DNA from: a virus
Length of the DNA: 21,223 nt
Strand: one strand, 5' to 3'
IMG/VR virus record: IMGVR_UViG_3300035069_000190
Span: 1 to 21,223 of that record
In this document: positions 7,404 through 15,228 of the stretch, piece by piece
How the letters are laid out: every line of letters begins with the position of its first letter
How positions within the stretch are numbered: the first letter of the stretch is position 1
The notes under the pieces: model-generated
Seen by the model: the letters and a program-made list of their open reading frames with translations, nothing else
Told to the model about the DNA's origin: nothing
Database searches by the model: none
Position numbers and translations under genes: made by a program

Positions 7404-7973
7404 TTAGGCAGCTACTGTAATTGTACCAGCTGCAGTTCCGATTGAAGCTGCACTAGTAATTGTTGCATTACCACCTTCTGCTCTATCAACAATTGTTCCA
7501 CTGTTAAGTGCTAATGGATTTGCACCAAAACTTAATACATCACCTGCGTTTGTAGCTGCATTGTTAGCTCCAATTGCAAGAGAGAATGTAAGTTTGTTGG
7601 TTGATGAACCACTTGCATATGCAAGTAAGTGTGGCCCTCTTCCAGAACCAGAACCTTGGTTTCCATTAGTTACTGATAATGTAGGTGTTCCACCAGAAGT
7701 ATTAACTGTCACTTTCTCATTGAAAGTCACTGTTGCTGATAAAGTACCACCATCTGATTTATCAAATGCTGTTGATACCCAATCAATACTTGTAATATCT
7801 GCTTGACCGATAGAAGTTGCAAGTTCTCCAATTGCACAGAGAACTTCTTCTTGATGATTATCAGATTTTTTGAATACCCAACCCCTTGCAGTTGCAAAGG
7901 TTAGTTTTTTTTCTGCAGCTGTCAACCACTTTGGTTTTGACTCGTCTGCGTCTGAATTACCCCATAAAGACAT
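7404..7973 (-). CDS. Virion structural or decoration protein with Ig-like (adhesin-type) repeat
   Basis: A 189-residue protein. The N-terminus MSLWGNSDADESKPKWL is a signature I recall from structural proteins of marine T4-like phages. From about residue 65 the sequence turns into a beta-rich Thr/Ser/Gly/Ala domain. It includes VTFNEKVTVNTSGGTPTLSV and a later Asn/Ala/Gly-rich stretch, as in bacterial Ig-like adhesin repeats. Such domains decorate capsids or tails and bind glycans. It starts from ATG with GGAG seven bases upstream and is the first gene behind a perfect T4-type late promoter (8031-8038), consistent with a virion component made in quantity. Hoc-like head decoration and tail attachment are both possible. 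Confidence 0.72.
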   Translation of the reverse strand: MSLWGNSDADESKPKWLTAAEKKLTFATARGWVFKKSDNHQEEVLCAIGELATSIGQADITSIDWVSTAFDKSDGGTLSATVTFNEKVTVNTSGGTPTLSVTNGNQGSGSGRGPHLLAYASGSSTNKLTFSLAIGANNAATNAGDVLSFGANPLALNSGTIVDRAEGGNATITSAASIGTAAGTITVAA

Positions 7974-8030
7974 AATTATCTCCTCATTTGTTAGTTCCCT
8001 GTATGAGAAACTTTTTTGATTATACTATTG

Positions 8031-8038
8031 TATTTATA
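8031..8038 (-). promoter_or_regulatory. T4-type late promoter TATAAATA
   Basis: A perfect TATAAATA on the minus strand, the -10-like box read by gp55-containing RNA polymerase with the sliding clamp in T4. It lies in the 77-base space between the PurD-like gene and the Ig-like gene. Transcription should begin near 8024, giving a leader of about 50 bases. The leader contains a possible 6-bp stem (AGTTTC/GGAACT with one wobble) and then the GGAG site. It drives 7973-6951. Confidence 0.75.
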
Positions 8039-8050
8039 ACTTTTAATATC

Positions 8051-9322
8051 TCAGTTACCCCTATAAGCTCTTAATTCCGATTCTTTTTCTACTTCATTTA
8101 TGAAATCCATATTGATTTCATCCTCAAATACTATTACTACACCACCTCTTGTTGCAATATATTTACCATCTTCTATCTCTAAAGGTGTAGGTTCTGCAAT
8201 CTTATATTTATCATGTAAATGAAATGGATATTCAACTTTTTGTAAATGTTCACTACCAATCTTAGGATGTTGTAATACAACTTTAGGAAACTTTCTTCCC
8301 TCAAACCAATCACCTATTTTCTTAGGATTGTTTCTAAATGCATCCAAATACTCATTACCTGTATAAGGAATAGGAAAAGAATTGTTTACATATGGTCTAC
8401 AATTATTTTCTAAGAAATAAAGTTCACCATCCTCTCCTAACATCTGAGTAATACTTCCTTCGTATGTACCACCTAACTTTGCAGCTTGATTGAGATATTC
8501 TACAACATTATCTCTTACCATCTTGTCAACTTCTGGTGTAAGTCCTTCTATTGTAGTATTTGCATACCAAACTACTGGATTTACATTAAAAAGTTGTTTT
8601 GCTTTTGATTCATCACATGATTCAGAAAAAGTAAATGACCATTTACCATCTGACATAATATATGATATATTAGTTTCTTGTCCTTTTACTAGTTCTTCGA
8701 TGTAATAAGAATATGTTGCACCATGATTATTACCACCGAATAAATGGACTTCAAATGGAAATGTGTCAATAAATGCTTTATCAGAAATTACTGTTGCAGA
8801 TGTCCATTTGTTTGATGGTTTAATAACAAATTGATTTGGTAATGACTCTATATCAATATTTCTATGATTATCACCTGCTTGTAATATTTTAGGTGTTTTC
8901 ATACCACAATGTTTTGCAAAAGAATTTGCAAATATTTTTTCTTGTTCTAATTTTATTGCATCTGGAGTTGCAGTTACAAAATCAACACCCCAATCTTTTA
9001 AATGCATTATTTCATTAAAAGGTGGATAAGTGTTTATGACTAAATCTATTTTATACTTTTCTAAAGTCTTTTCAAACTTTTCTTCCATCCATTTTGGTAA
9101 TCCATTACCAACCTCTTCATAAGTAGACATATCAATAAGATGAGACCAAGGTTGTCCTTGGGCCCAAACCTCATGTGGTAAATCATCCACTCCATGAATT
9201 CCAAGTGATTCTAGGTAATTTTTTGTATAAGTTTGATTAGTATAGACTGAATGTCCATCCTCTGCAAGTTTCTTCATAAAATGAAGATTATGTTGTTCCA
9301 TTTCAACGAATAATATGTTCAT
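8051..9322 (-). CDS. PurD-like ATP-grasp ligase
   Basis: A 423-residue protein with the domain order of phosphoribosylamine-glycine ligase (PurD). It has a Rossmann-like N-domain (MNILFVE, then DLVINTYPPFNE at 93-104), a linker like PurD (AIKLEQEKIFANSFAKHCG, 122-140), an ATP-grasp domain with FVIKPS (K168), hinge EEL (209-211) and metal site LENNCRP (E305, N307, R309), and a small C-terminal beta domain (TRGGVVIVF, 391-399). The glycine-rich loop usual in PurD after the first lysine is replaced by NKWTSAT, and overall similarity is low, so the substrate may not be phosphoribosylamine. ATP-grasp enzymes join a carboxylate to an amine through an acylphosphate. It sits between a GNAT-like orphan and a virion gene, not with other purine genes. 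There is no clear Shine-Dalgarno sequence. Confidence 0.8.
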   Translation of the reverse strand: MNILFVEMEQHNLHFMKKLAEDGHSVYTNQTYTKNYLESLGIHGVDDLPHEVWAQGQPWSHLIDMSTYEEVGNGLPKWMEEKFEKTLEKYKIDLVINTYPPFNEIMHLKDWGVDFVTATPDAIKLEQEKIFANSFAKHCGMKTPKILQAGDNHRNIDIESLPNQFVIKPSNKWTSATVISDKAFIDTFPFEVHLFGGNNHGATYSYYIEELVKGQETNISYIMSDGKWSFTFSESCDESKAKQLFNVNPVVWYANTTIEGLTPEVDKMVRDNVVEYLNQAAKLGGTYEGSITQMLGEDGELYFLENNCRPYVNNSFPIPYTGNEYLDAFRNNPKKIGDWFEGRKFPKVVLQHPKIGSEHLQKVEYPFHLHDKYKIAEPTPLEIEDGKYIATRGGVVIVFEDEINMDFINEVEKESELRAYRGN

Positions 9323-9337
9323 AATATATGATTATAT

Positions 9338-10219
9338 TTAGTCAGTTGTGCCAGGCGGTATAGGTGCTGGTTGGATACCTAATTTTTCCTGTTCGTCTCT
9401 AGATGCAATATAAGGTCTTGGTAATAAGTCTGGTCTTATAGTATCGTCCTTATGATATAGAGGATGACTCATAGGCCACCCCATCCATTCCATTTTAGCA
9501 CCAACTAATCTGTAGATAAAAGATGTCTGTTCATCTACATTAAAACCTACTTCTTGTCTTTCATTAAATGCATAACCATGTTTTAACCATCTATCATATT
9601 TTAATGACTCACACTCTCTTGCACCCCAGAGAAGTTGTTTTTGTAATTTACCATGTTGACATGCATAAGCTCTTTCATAACCATGTTGCCACATTGCTTG
9701 GTGTACAGATTCACCATCATTATTATCCCATACTGGTGAAATTTCTGGACGAGTTAACATCCAATGATGTTGGTCTCCAGTTGAATCTGGTCTTCCAATC
9801 ATAACATCAGTTTTTAAAGTCGTACTTCTCCAGTCATCTAAATCTGTTTCAACTGGTATACCAGAAGTCCCAATGTGTTTTTGAGGTTTCCAATTATCAC
9901 CACCAAGTATTTTACCAAGAGGGCCATTAGGGCCTGCTGTATGAACCATTCCACCAGAAAAATCTTCTTGATGTCTACAATCTGTAAACATTCTAAATCC
10001 TATTAATAAATCATCTTCCCACCAACACTGCCAAAATACTGCAAATCTGTCTGCATAAATCCATAAATCATCTCTCATGTCTTCGGCAGTTTCATAAATT
10101 AATGTTGGGTCATACCAACTATATGCTTTATGTTTGTAAAAAGTATTTTTCTTTATATCAAATAACTCTTTGAATTCTGATTCTTGTACTCGATATGTTG
10201 TTGTTTGTCTATATGCCAT
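9338..10219 (-). CDS. Unknown protein, weakly GNAT-like
   Basis: A 293-residue protein that I do not recognise with confidence. It is rich in Trp, Tyr, His and Asp. Residues 60-78 (AVFWQCWWEDDLLIGFRMF) read like the central strands of an acetyltransferase fold. The later segment around HGYERAYACQHGKLQKQLLWGAR and LKHGYAFNERQEVGF has the helix-then-loop pattern of GNAT C-terminal halves, but the acetyl-CoA loop (R/Q-x-x-G-x-G/A) is not evident. The C-terminus is Pro-rich. It starts from ATG with GGAG ten bases upstream and lies 15 bases from genes on both sides, after the tail fibre and before the PurD-like enzyme. An acyl or aminoacyl transfer step paired with the ATP-grasp ligase is possible; a fibre-associated protein is the main alternative. 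Confidence 0.55.
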   Translation of the reverse strand: MAYRQTTTYRVQESEFKELFDIKKNTFYKHKAYSWYDPTLIYETAEDMRDDLWIYADRFAVFWQCWWEDDLLIGFRMFTDCRHQEDFSGGMVHTAGPNGPLGKILGGDNWKPQKHIGTSGIPVETDLDDWRSTTLKTDVMIGRPDSTGDQHHWMLTRPEISPVWDNNDGESVHQAMWQHGYERAYACQHGKLQKQLLWGARECESLKYDRWLKHGYAFNERQEVGFNVDEQTSFIYRLVGAKMEWMGWPMSHPLYHKDDTIRPDLLPRPYIASRDEQEKLGIQPAPIPPGTTD

Positions 10220-10234
10220 AATATAATTTCTCCA

Positions 10235-11584
10235 TTAATCTTTTCTGTAACCTCGAATCCATACATGTCTACCATCTCCATTTGGCATCTTTCTACCTAC
10301 TTGAGGAGTATAACCTTTAGCACTATAACTAGTAGAATAACCATATTTACTACTTACTGTAGTACCATTATATCCACCAGTATAATTACATATTGATACA
10401 TAATATGCACCACGATATGAACTAGTTGGAGTTTGCATATGCATATCATACCCATAGGTAGATGGAATTGAACCCAGAGCTGATGGATGACCATTACTCC
10501 AGAAAGCAGATGATGAAATACTTATAATAAATCCTTGGTGTCTATGATTTCCAGCTGCGTTTGAAGGATGAAAGTTAGCTGCATTTGCATTAGTCACAGT
10601 TATTGCTGATTCTGGTGTAGTATATTTAGTAAGATAATTTCCAACAGTAGGCAACACATATGGCCCTTTAATAACCATGACATAAAAAAGATAAGGTGAT
10701 AAACCACTATGATATGGATTTACTCCTACTCTTGCAGCTCCTGCTGGAGCAGTTGCCATATAAACTGCCATCCAATCATCTGAACCTGTTTCATTTTTAT
10801 GTGGACTAGCTAAAGTAGTTGTTGTCACTCCAGATAAAGATGCACCAGTTTGACTTCTTAAATAAATTGGGTCTGTAGTAGTGAAAGTATTCATAGTTCC
10901 ACCAGCACCTGCGTGTGCTACAACAACTACTCTATCACCAGCTGCAGTAATAGTATTAAGACCTAATTCTGTCCATTGATTATTATGATATGTTCCATAA
11001 ACACTGAATCCAAGGTCGGAGTGGGTAATATTACTCAAATTCCCCTTCTGACCTGGCTTTCTTCCAACAGATGAACCATCCAGCTGTATACCAAAATAGC
11101 CAGGGTTTAAAGTCACAACATTAGATGTGACTCCACCCTTTGCACCTCTAGTTTGTCCACATGGGTCAGTTGTTAAAACACAATCACTGTATCCTACTAA
11201 TTTATCAAATCCTATATTAGTTGCACTACCATGAGAATTTGCAGTTGCAGTATCAAGTGTCACTGTTGGTATAGTTTGATTTGATGGTGTACCTGTACTA
11301 CCACTTCGATATCTACCATACACTGAACTAAAAGTAAGTTTGTTTTCAGTTGAAAAAGAACCACTGGATGAACCACCCCTCAGACCTGTATGAGCATTTC
11401 TTACACTGTAAAGACCACCAGTATCATGTTGTGCATTAAATTCAGAGTATTGAGGAACACCAAACACTTCATTCATACCTAACAACCCACCAGAGGTTGC
11501 AGATGGACTGCTATTAGTTGTCAGATATTTTATCATATCAGACATTGAAATATTTTGTCTTACTCCATCATGTGCAAACGACAT
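10235..11584 (-). CDS. Probable tail fibre or receptor-binding protein
   Basis: A 449-residue protein dominated by Gly, Ser, Thr, Asn and Tyr, with little charge and predicted beta structure throughout, as in distal tail fibres. The N-terminus (MSFAHDGVRQNISMSDMIKY) may be the attachment part. The middle has fibre-like runs such as LRGGSSSGSF and AGAGGTMNTFTTTDPIYLR. The last third is rich in Tyr-Gly-Ser (GGYNGTTVSSKYGYSTSYSA) and ends GDGRHVWIRGYRKD, possibly the receptor-binding tip. Its ATG overlaps the stop of the gene before it (TAATG). No chaperone gene is recognisable beside it. A receptor on the host surface is likely, but its nature cannot be read from sequence. Confidence 0.68.
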   Translation of the reverse strand: MSFAHDGVRQNISMSDMIKYLTTNSSPSATSGGLLGMNEVFGVPQYSEFNAQHDTGGLYSVRNAHTGLRGGSSSGSFSTENKLTFSSVYGRYRSGSTGTPSNQTIPTVTLDTATANSHGSATNIGFDKLVGYSDCVLTTDPCGQTRGAKGGVTSNVVTLNPGYFGIQLDGSSVGRKPGQKGNLSNITHSDLGFSVYGTYHNNQWTELGLNTITAAGDRVVVVAHAGAGGTMNTFTTTDPIYLRSQTGASLSGVTTTTLASPHKNETGSDDWMAVYMATAPAGAARVGVNPYHSGLSPYLFYVMVIKGPYVLPTVGNYLTKYTTPESAITVTNANAANFHPSNAAGNHRHQGFIISISSSAFWSNGHPSALGSIPSTYGYDMHMQTPTSSYRGAYYVSICNYTGGYNGTTVSSKYGYSTSYSAKGYTPQVGRKMPNGDGRHVWIRGYRKD

Positions 11585-12333
11585 TATGCCATACTCCTTT
11601 TAATTGCACCGAGAGCTTTCATGAAAGACTGTTTGTTCTTTCCTAATAGTTTGATTAATTGTACTCTCATTTGTGGTTTTACTCTATCTAATGCCATATT
11701 AATTATTTTTGCATTCTTTTGGGTTACCTTGATTGTTTTACCATCATCTAGTTTTACATTACTCCCAGTTCTTAAATCTTCTGCACCTTTAAGTTGTACT
11801 TGAAGGTTTTGGTCTGGGTCATTTGCACGAGGGCCCAGTTTCTTAACTCTATCTCTCTGTTGAATAAAGTCCTTTACATTTTGTTCTATATCTTTGTCTG
11901 GATTCCAATCAGTATATTTACCAGCACCAATTGATGATGCAAACTTTTTACTTGCAGTTGATGAACCTCTTGCAAAGTCTACAATCTTATTTATTGCATC
12001 TTTATAGTCTTTTGCCTTGTTTGCAATATCTCTTATCTTATTATTTGCAGATGGACTGTTTGCACCAAAGTCATGGAATGCACGAGCTTCGAATTGCAAT
12101 ACTTCACCATACATCTGTTGATACGACTTGGTATACTTTGATGGTTTTGTTTTTGCTTTCTTATCGCCAGGTGCTGGAGTATATGCAGAAGGGTCATTGT
12201 CCGACTTCTTTGCATTTTTCTTGAAGTGAGCATCCCTTTTATCCTTAGTCCCTTTCTTAAGACCAGAATAATATCTCTTTGGTTGAGTCCCCTCTTTATC
12301 CTTTACATCTGGGTCTTGGACTGTCTTTGTCAT
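11584..12333 (-). CDS. DUF5872-like basic phage protein
   Basis: A 249-residue protein. Residues 1-75 are a basic module with the pattern KRYYSGL.KGTKDKRDAHF and PSAYTPAPGDKKAKTKPSK, well known to me from marine phage and giant-virus proteins and, I believe, Pfam DUF5872 (from memory). The rest is helical and Lys/Ala/Asp-rich, ending LGKNKQSFMKALGAIKRSMA. The high positive charge suggests nucleic acid contact or a place inside the head. It lies eight bases after the 713-residue modular protein, and its stop overlaps the start of the fibre gene. Molecular function unknown. Confidence 0.72.
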   Translation of the reverse strand: MTKTVQDPDVKDKEGTQPKRYYSGLKKGTKDKRDAHFKKNAKKSDNDPSAYTPAPGDKKAKTKPSKYTKSYQQMYGEVLQFEARAFHDFGANSPSANNKIRDIANKAKDYKDAINKIVDFARGSSTASKKFASSIGAGKYTDWNPDKDIEQNVKDFIQQRDRVKKLGPRANDPDQNLQVQLKGAEDLRTGSNVKLDDGKTIKVTQKNAKIINMALDRVKPQMRVQLIKLLGKNKQSFMKALGAIKRSMA

Positions 12334-12341
12334 ATGACCCC

Positions 12342-14483
12342 CTAAAAAGAACTTATGACATCTTTGTGATTAGAATACTTACTCGATGATTGTCTCATGA
12401 GGTTGTCGTAAATTTGATTCCTAGTTCTCATTAATCCATCTGGCATATGACCTAGTGCTTTATGAGTCATCATAATACCTTTTAATGCTTCTAGTCCTTT
12501 TCTATCACCAAGAAGTTTTGCAAGATGCATTAATGAACCAGTATGGTCATTTCTATCTGTCATTTGTGCAATCTTTTTGATATCTGCAGCTGACATTTCT
12601 TTTTTCTCGACAAGTTCTTCAATACCTTCTTTAATGTCTTCTATCTTTTGATGCCATTCTACTATTTCTTCTGTACCTTCTTTATAAAAGATTGCTTTCT
12701 TAGTCACTGGGTCTAATCCCATGTACTTACCTTTGAGAGAAGGCATCTTAACACCGATGTCTCTTAACATTGCAACCATCTTATGAAGTCTTTCCCAGTT
12801 TGCTGGAACATGTTTTTGTTTCCAGATTTGACCCATTAATTTGTCAATACTTTTCTCTGGATTGTTTTCATCAAATGGTAGTTTAGTCATCTTTGCCATC
12901 ATCTTACCAAATGTTTTTAACTTGACAACATTTGCTGGTGATAGGTTTTCAATCACCACATGATGACCTGTAAATTCTTTTGATTCGTTTGCATGTCTAA
13001 GTGCAAGTTTAACTGCTGGATGTTTTGATAATCCTTTTTTAAACTTCTCAATCTCTTTGATTGCATAGTTAGTTGCACCACTTAAATCAAGTGCAAGTTC
13101 GATTGCTTTCTTAACTGACTTATCTCTTGCAGCTGCTTTCTGTTTTGGATTATCTCTGTAATATTGATTAATCTCTGAACCTGTAAGTTTAGATTTACCC
13201 ATTTTAGATAGTGGGTCTAACTTACCATCTTTAACTCTTTCATTAACTGCCTTTTCTAAATCAGAAGCTTGTTTTGCATGTTTTTTACTTGCACCTTTTA
13301 ACTTGTTAATTATTTTTTTAACTACTGGTTTGTCGTCATTGTCAAGTTCTTCTGGTAAAGGTTTTATACCTTGTTGTTTGAACATTTTCAACAATCTATC
13401 GTTAGTTGGCATTTTCACTTTACCTTTTGCTTTACCCATGTCAATCATAGTATTTTTAAATCCTACTGGATTTTGTTTTTGCATTGACATTGCAACACCA
13501 ACACCAGTCATGTTAAGAAGTTTTGCAATACCATATTGAAAATTCTTATCACCACCAGTTTTAAATAGTTTATCAATCATTGCACCAGCAGATGCTTCTA
13601 CTATTTCAAAGTTTTCTTTTTGCATTAACATTTTAGTGTTAAGAGTTCCAATCATCTTAAGGATTGTATCTCTTGCATCTAAAACTTTTTTGTAATCTTT
13701 GTTATGAATTGTATTCTTGAGTTCTTTGTCACCCATGTTTGCAATCTTCTGATAAGATTTTAAGACACTCTGCATGTCTTTAGAAACCTTTTTCATTGCA
13801 TCGACTTCTTGTTTCTTGACTTCATTCATCATGTCATCATCTGGATGTATGACATGTGCAAGGTCTTTATCGTGATTTAGACCACCTTTTTTCTTCTTGA
13901 CTATAAATGCATTGACGCGTGCCATTCCCCACTGTTGTGGTGTTGTGCCAGGCCTATGACCTGTTTTCCATGCAGCCATTCCACGATTATAAACTTTTCT
14001 TAATGTTCCTACTGAGATACCAGATTTTTTTGCCTTATCTGCTAATGCACCTTCTTCTAATTCACTACCTTCCATCATCTTCATGAGAGGTTTGTCTTTT
14101 TGGATAGCTTGAAATAAGTCATCGATATCATCATGACTACCACTAAAGTTTATAATATTATCATCTACAAACTTACCTTTCCCAACCATTACATGGTTAG
14201 ATGAATGTGTACCAAATGTTATTTTAACTTTTGGATGTTTTTTAAAATATTTACTTCTTAATGCTTGTTGAATTTTTTTCTTGTTTTTGTTTGGTACAGA
14301 GAAAACAGCTTTTGATTCATCAATATAATCTAACCATTCATTAATTTCTTCGTCATAAGTATCTTCGATGAGAGAGTCAATCAACTCCTCATTTAAGATA
14401 TCTTCATTTGGTTTTGCATACATATCTCTGTATGCATCTGCAACAGACGACAGAGATTTTCTGTTTCTCATGTAGTTGGACAT
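12342..14483 (-). CDS. Large modular phage protein, likely cleaved virion or internal-head polyprotein (contains DUF5824-like module)
   Basis: A 713-residue, mostly helical protein built of modules seen in many marine T4-like phage proteins. These are an acidic N-terminus (1-55), a small beta-rich part with GTHSSNHVMVGKGKF (91-105), a module with SGISVGTLRKVYNRG and GHRPGTTPQQWGMARVN (about 147-210; I believe DUF5824), long Lys-rich helices, a GLSKHPAVKLALRHA segment and a C-terminal ADIKKIAQMTDRNDH..LGHMPDGL part. At module edges stand LEE|G (142-145) and IVE|A (294-297), which fit the T4 gp21 prohead-protease rule (L/I-x-E before Gly/Ala). Its ATG overlaps the stop of the preceding gene (TAATG). 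No catalytic motif is seen. Probably a virion component processed during maturation. Confidence 0.7.
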   Translation of the reverse strand: MSNYMRNRKSLSSVADAYRDMYAKPNEDILNEELIDSLIEDTYDEEINEWLDYIDESKAVFSVPNKNKKKIQQALRSKYFKKHPKVKITFGTHSSNHVMVGKGKFVDDNIINFSGSHDDIDDLFQAIQKDKPLMKMMEGSELEEGALADKAKKSGISVGTLRKVYNRGMAAWKTGHRPGTTPQQWGMARVNAFIVKKKKGGLNHDKDLAHVIHPDDDMMNEVKKQEVDAMKKVSKDMQSVLKSYQKIANMGDKELKNTIHNKDYKKVLDARDTILKMIGTLNTKMLMQKENFEIVEASAGAMIDKLFKTGGDKNFQYGIAKLLNMTGVGVAMSMQKQNPVGFKNTMIDMGKAKGKVKMPTNDRLLKMFKQQGIKPLPEELDNDDKPVVKKIINKLKGASKKHAKQASDLEKAVNERVKDGKLDPLSKMGKSKLTGSEINQYYRDNPKQKAAARDKSVKKAIELALDLSGATNYAIKEIEKFKKGLSKHPAVKLALRHANESKEFTGHHVVIENLSPANVVKLKTFGKMMAKMTKLPFDENNPEKSIDKLMGQIWKQKHVPANWERLHKMVAMLRDIGVKMPSLKGKYMGLDPVTKKAIFYKEGTEEIVEWHQKIEDIKEGIEELVEKKEMSAADIKKIAQMTDRNDHTGSLMHLAKLLGDRKGLEALKGIMMTHKALGHMPDGLMRTRNQIYDNLMRQSSSKYSNHKDVISSF

Positions 14484-15178
14484 TATTTTTTTCCAGATTT
14501 TTTGTTGTTGTATATTAAAGATTTTTCTTTAACATATCCTAATCTTCTAAGAGTTTCCTTAAAAGATTTACTTCTTGCATCATATTTTATCTCAGATGCA
14601 TCTTCTTTTTTGTCGATTGCTTTTGAGATTGCTTTTCTTTTCTTATGCAAGAATTTATCAGATGAATCTACATCACCATCGTTATCGATGTCTTTGTCTT
14701 TTCTATCTTTGAACTTTTTCTTAACTGCTTTTTTGTCTACTTTATCAAGTCCTTCACCATCGTCTGACTTATCATTAGATGCATCTTCTGTATTACAATG
14801 ACTTGCCTTTAGGTCTTTCTTAAGTTTCTTTTTACCTTCATCAGAACCCATATCAGCCATTTCACCGACTGTACAAGGATACTCTTTACCAGCAAACACA
14901 AAGGTTTTATCACCATTTTCTTTTGCTTTTCTAGCTTTAGCAATAAATTCCCTCTTGGAATCATTTACTGCTTTTCTGAGTTCTTGTAGTTCTTTACCGA
15001 ATGACTCTTCAACTTTTGGTTTGTCCTGTAAAGGATATCCCATAAGTTCTGCTTGTTGTTCAAAACGAGTTTTTGGTGGTTGACCAGAGTTAAGAACATC
15101 CGAGACCGCATCAGCAACAGATTGTGTCACTTTATCAGTCCCACTGTTAAATTTTAATCTATCTTTTATATCTGACAT
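14483..15178 (-). CDS. Acidic/basic phage protein with dockerin-like calcium-binding motif
   Basis: A 231-residue, highly charged protein of unknown function. Near residues 165-180 it has DKDIDNDGDVDSSDKFLHKK, in which Asp/Asn positions follow the D-x-D/N-x-D-G-D-V-D-x-x-D calcium loop of dockerin and EF-hand repeats. The same motif recurs in marine T4-like phage proteins I remember. Residues 95-110 (FVFAGKEYPCTVGEMA) form a small separate module. The N-terminus (SDIKDRLKFNSGTDKVTQSV) is helical and the C-terminus Lys-rich. It is the first gene after a TATAAATA late promoter; GGAG lies eight bases before the ATG. Probably a virion or assembly protein that binds calcium. Confidence 0.7.
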   Translation of the reverse strand: MSDIKDRLKFNSGTDKVTQSVADAVSDVLNSGQPPKTRFEQQAELMGYPLQDKPKVEESFGKELQELRKAVNDSKREFIAKARKAKENGDKTFVFAGKEYPCTVGEMADMGSDEGKKKLKKDLKASHCNTEDASNDKSDDGEGLDKVDKKAVKKKFKDRKDKDIDNDGDVDSSDKFLHKKRKAISKAIDKKEDASEIKYDARSKSFKETLRRLGYVKEKSLIYNNKKSGKK

Positions 15179-15207
15179 TGTGGTCTCCTGTTAAATCTTT
15201 CCTATAG

Positions 15208-15215
15208 TATTTATA
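15208..15215 (-). promoter_or_regulatory. T4-type late promoter TATAAATA
   Basis: A perfect TATAAATA on the minus strand, in the 50-base gap between the kinase gene and the dockerin-like gene. The start of transcription is expected near 15201, leaving a leader of about 22 bases that includes the GGAG site. It should drive the chain 15178 to 10235 and perhaps on to 8051, since these genes overlap or lie within 16 bases of one another. Confidence 0.75.
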
Positions 15216-15228
15216 TATATCAGTAATT

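Noticed and set aside
12033-12233. Minus-strand 66-residue frame
   Set aside because: It lies wholly inside the DUF5872-like gene, in another frame, over the conserved basic module.
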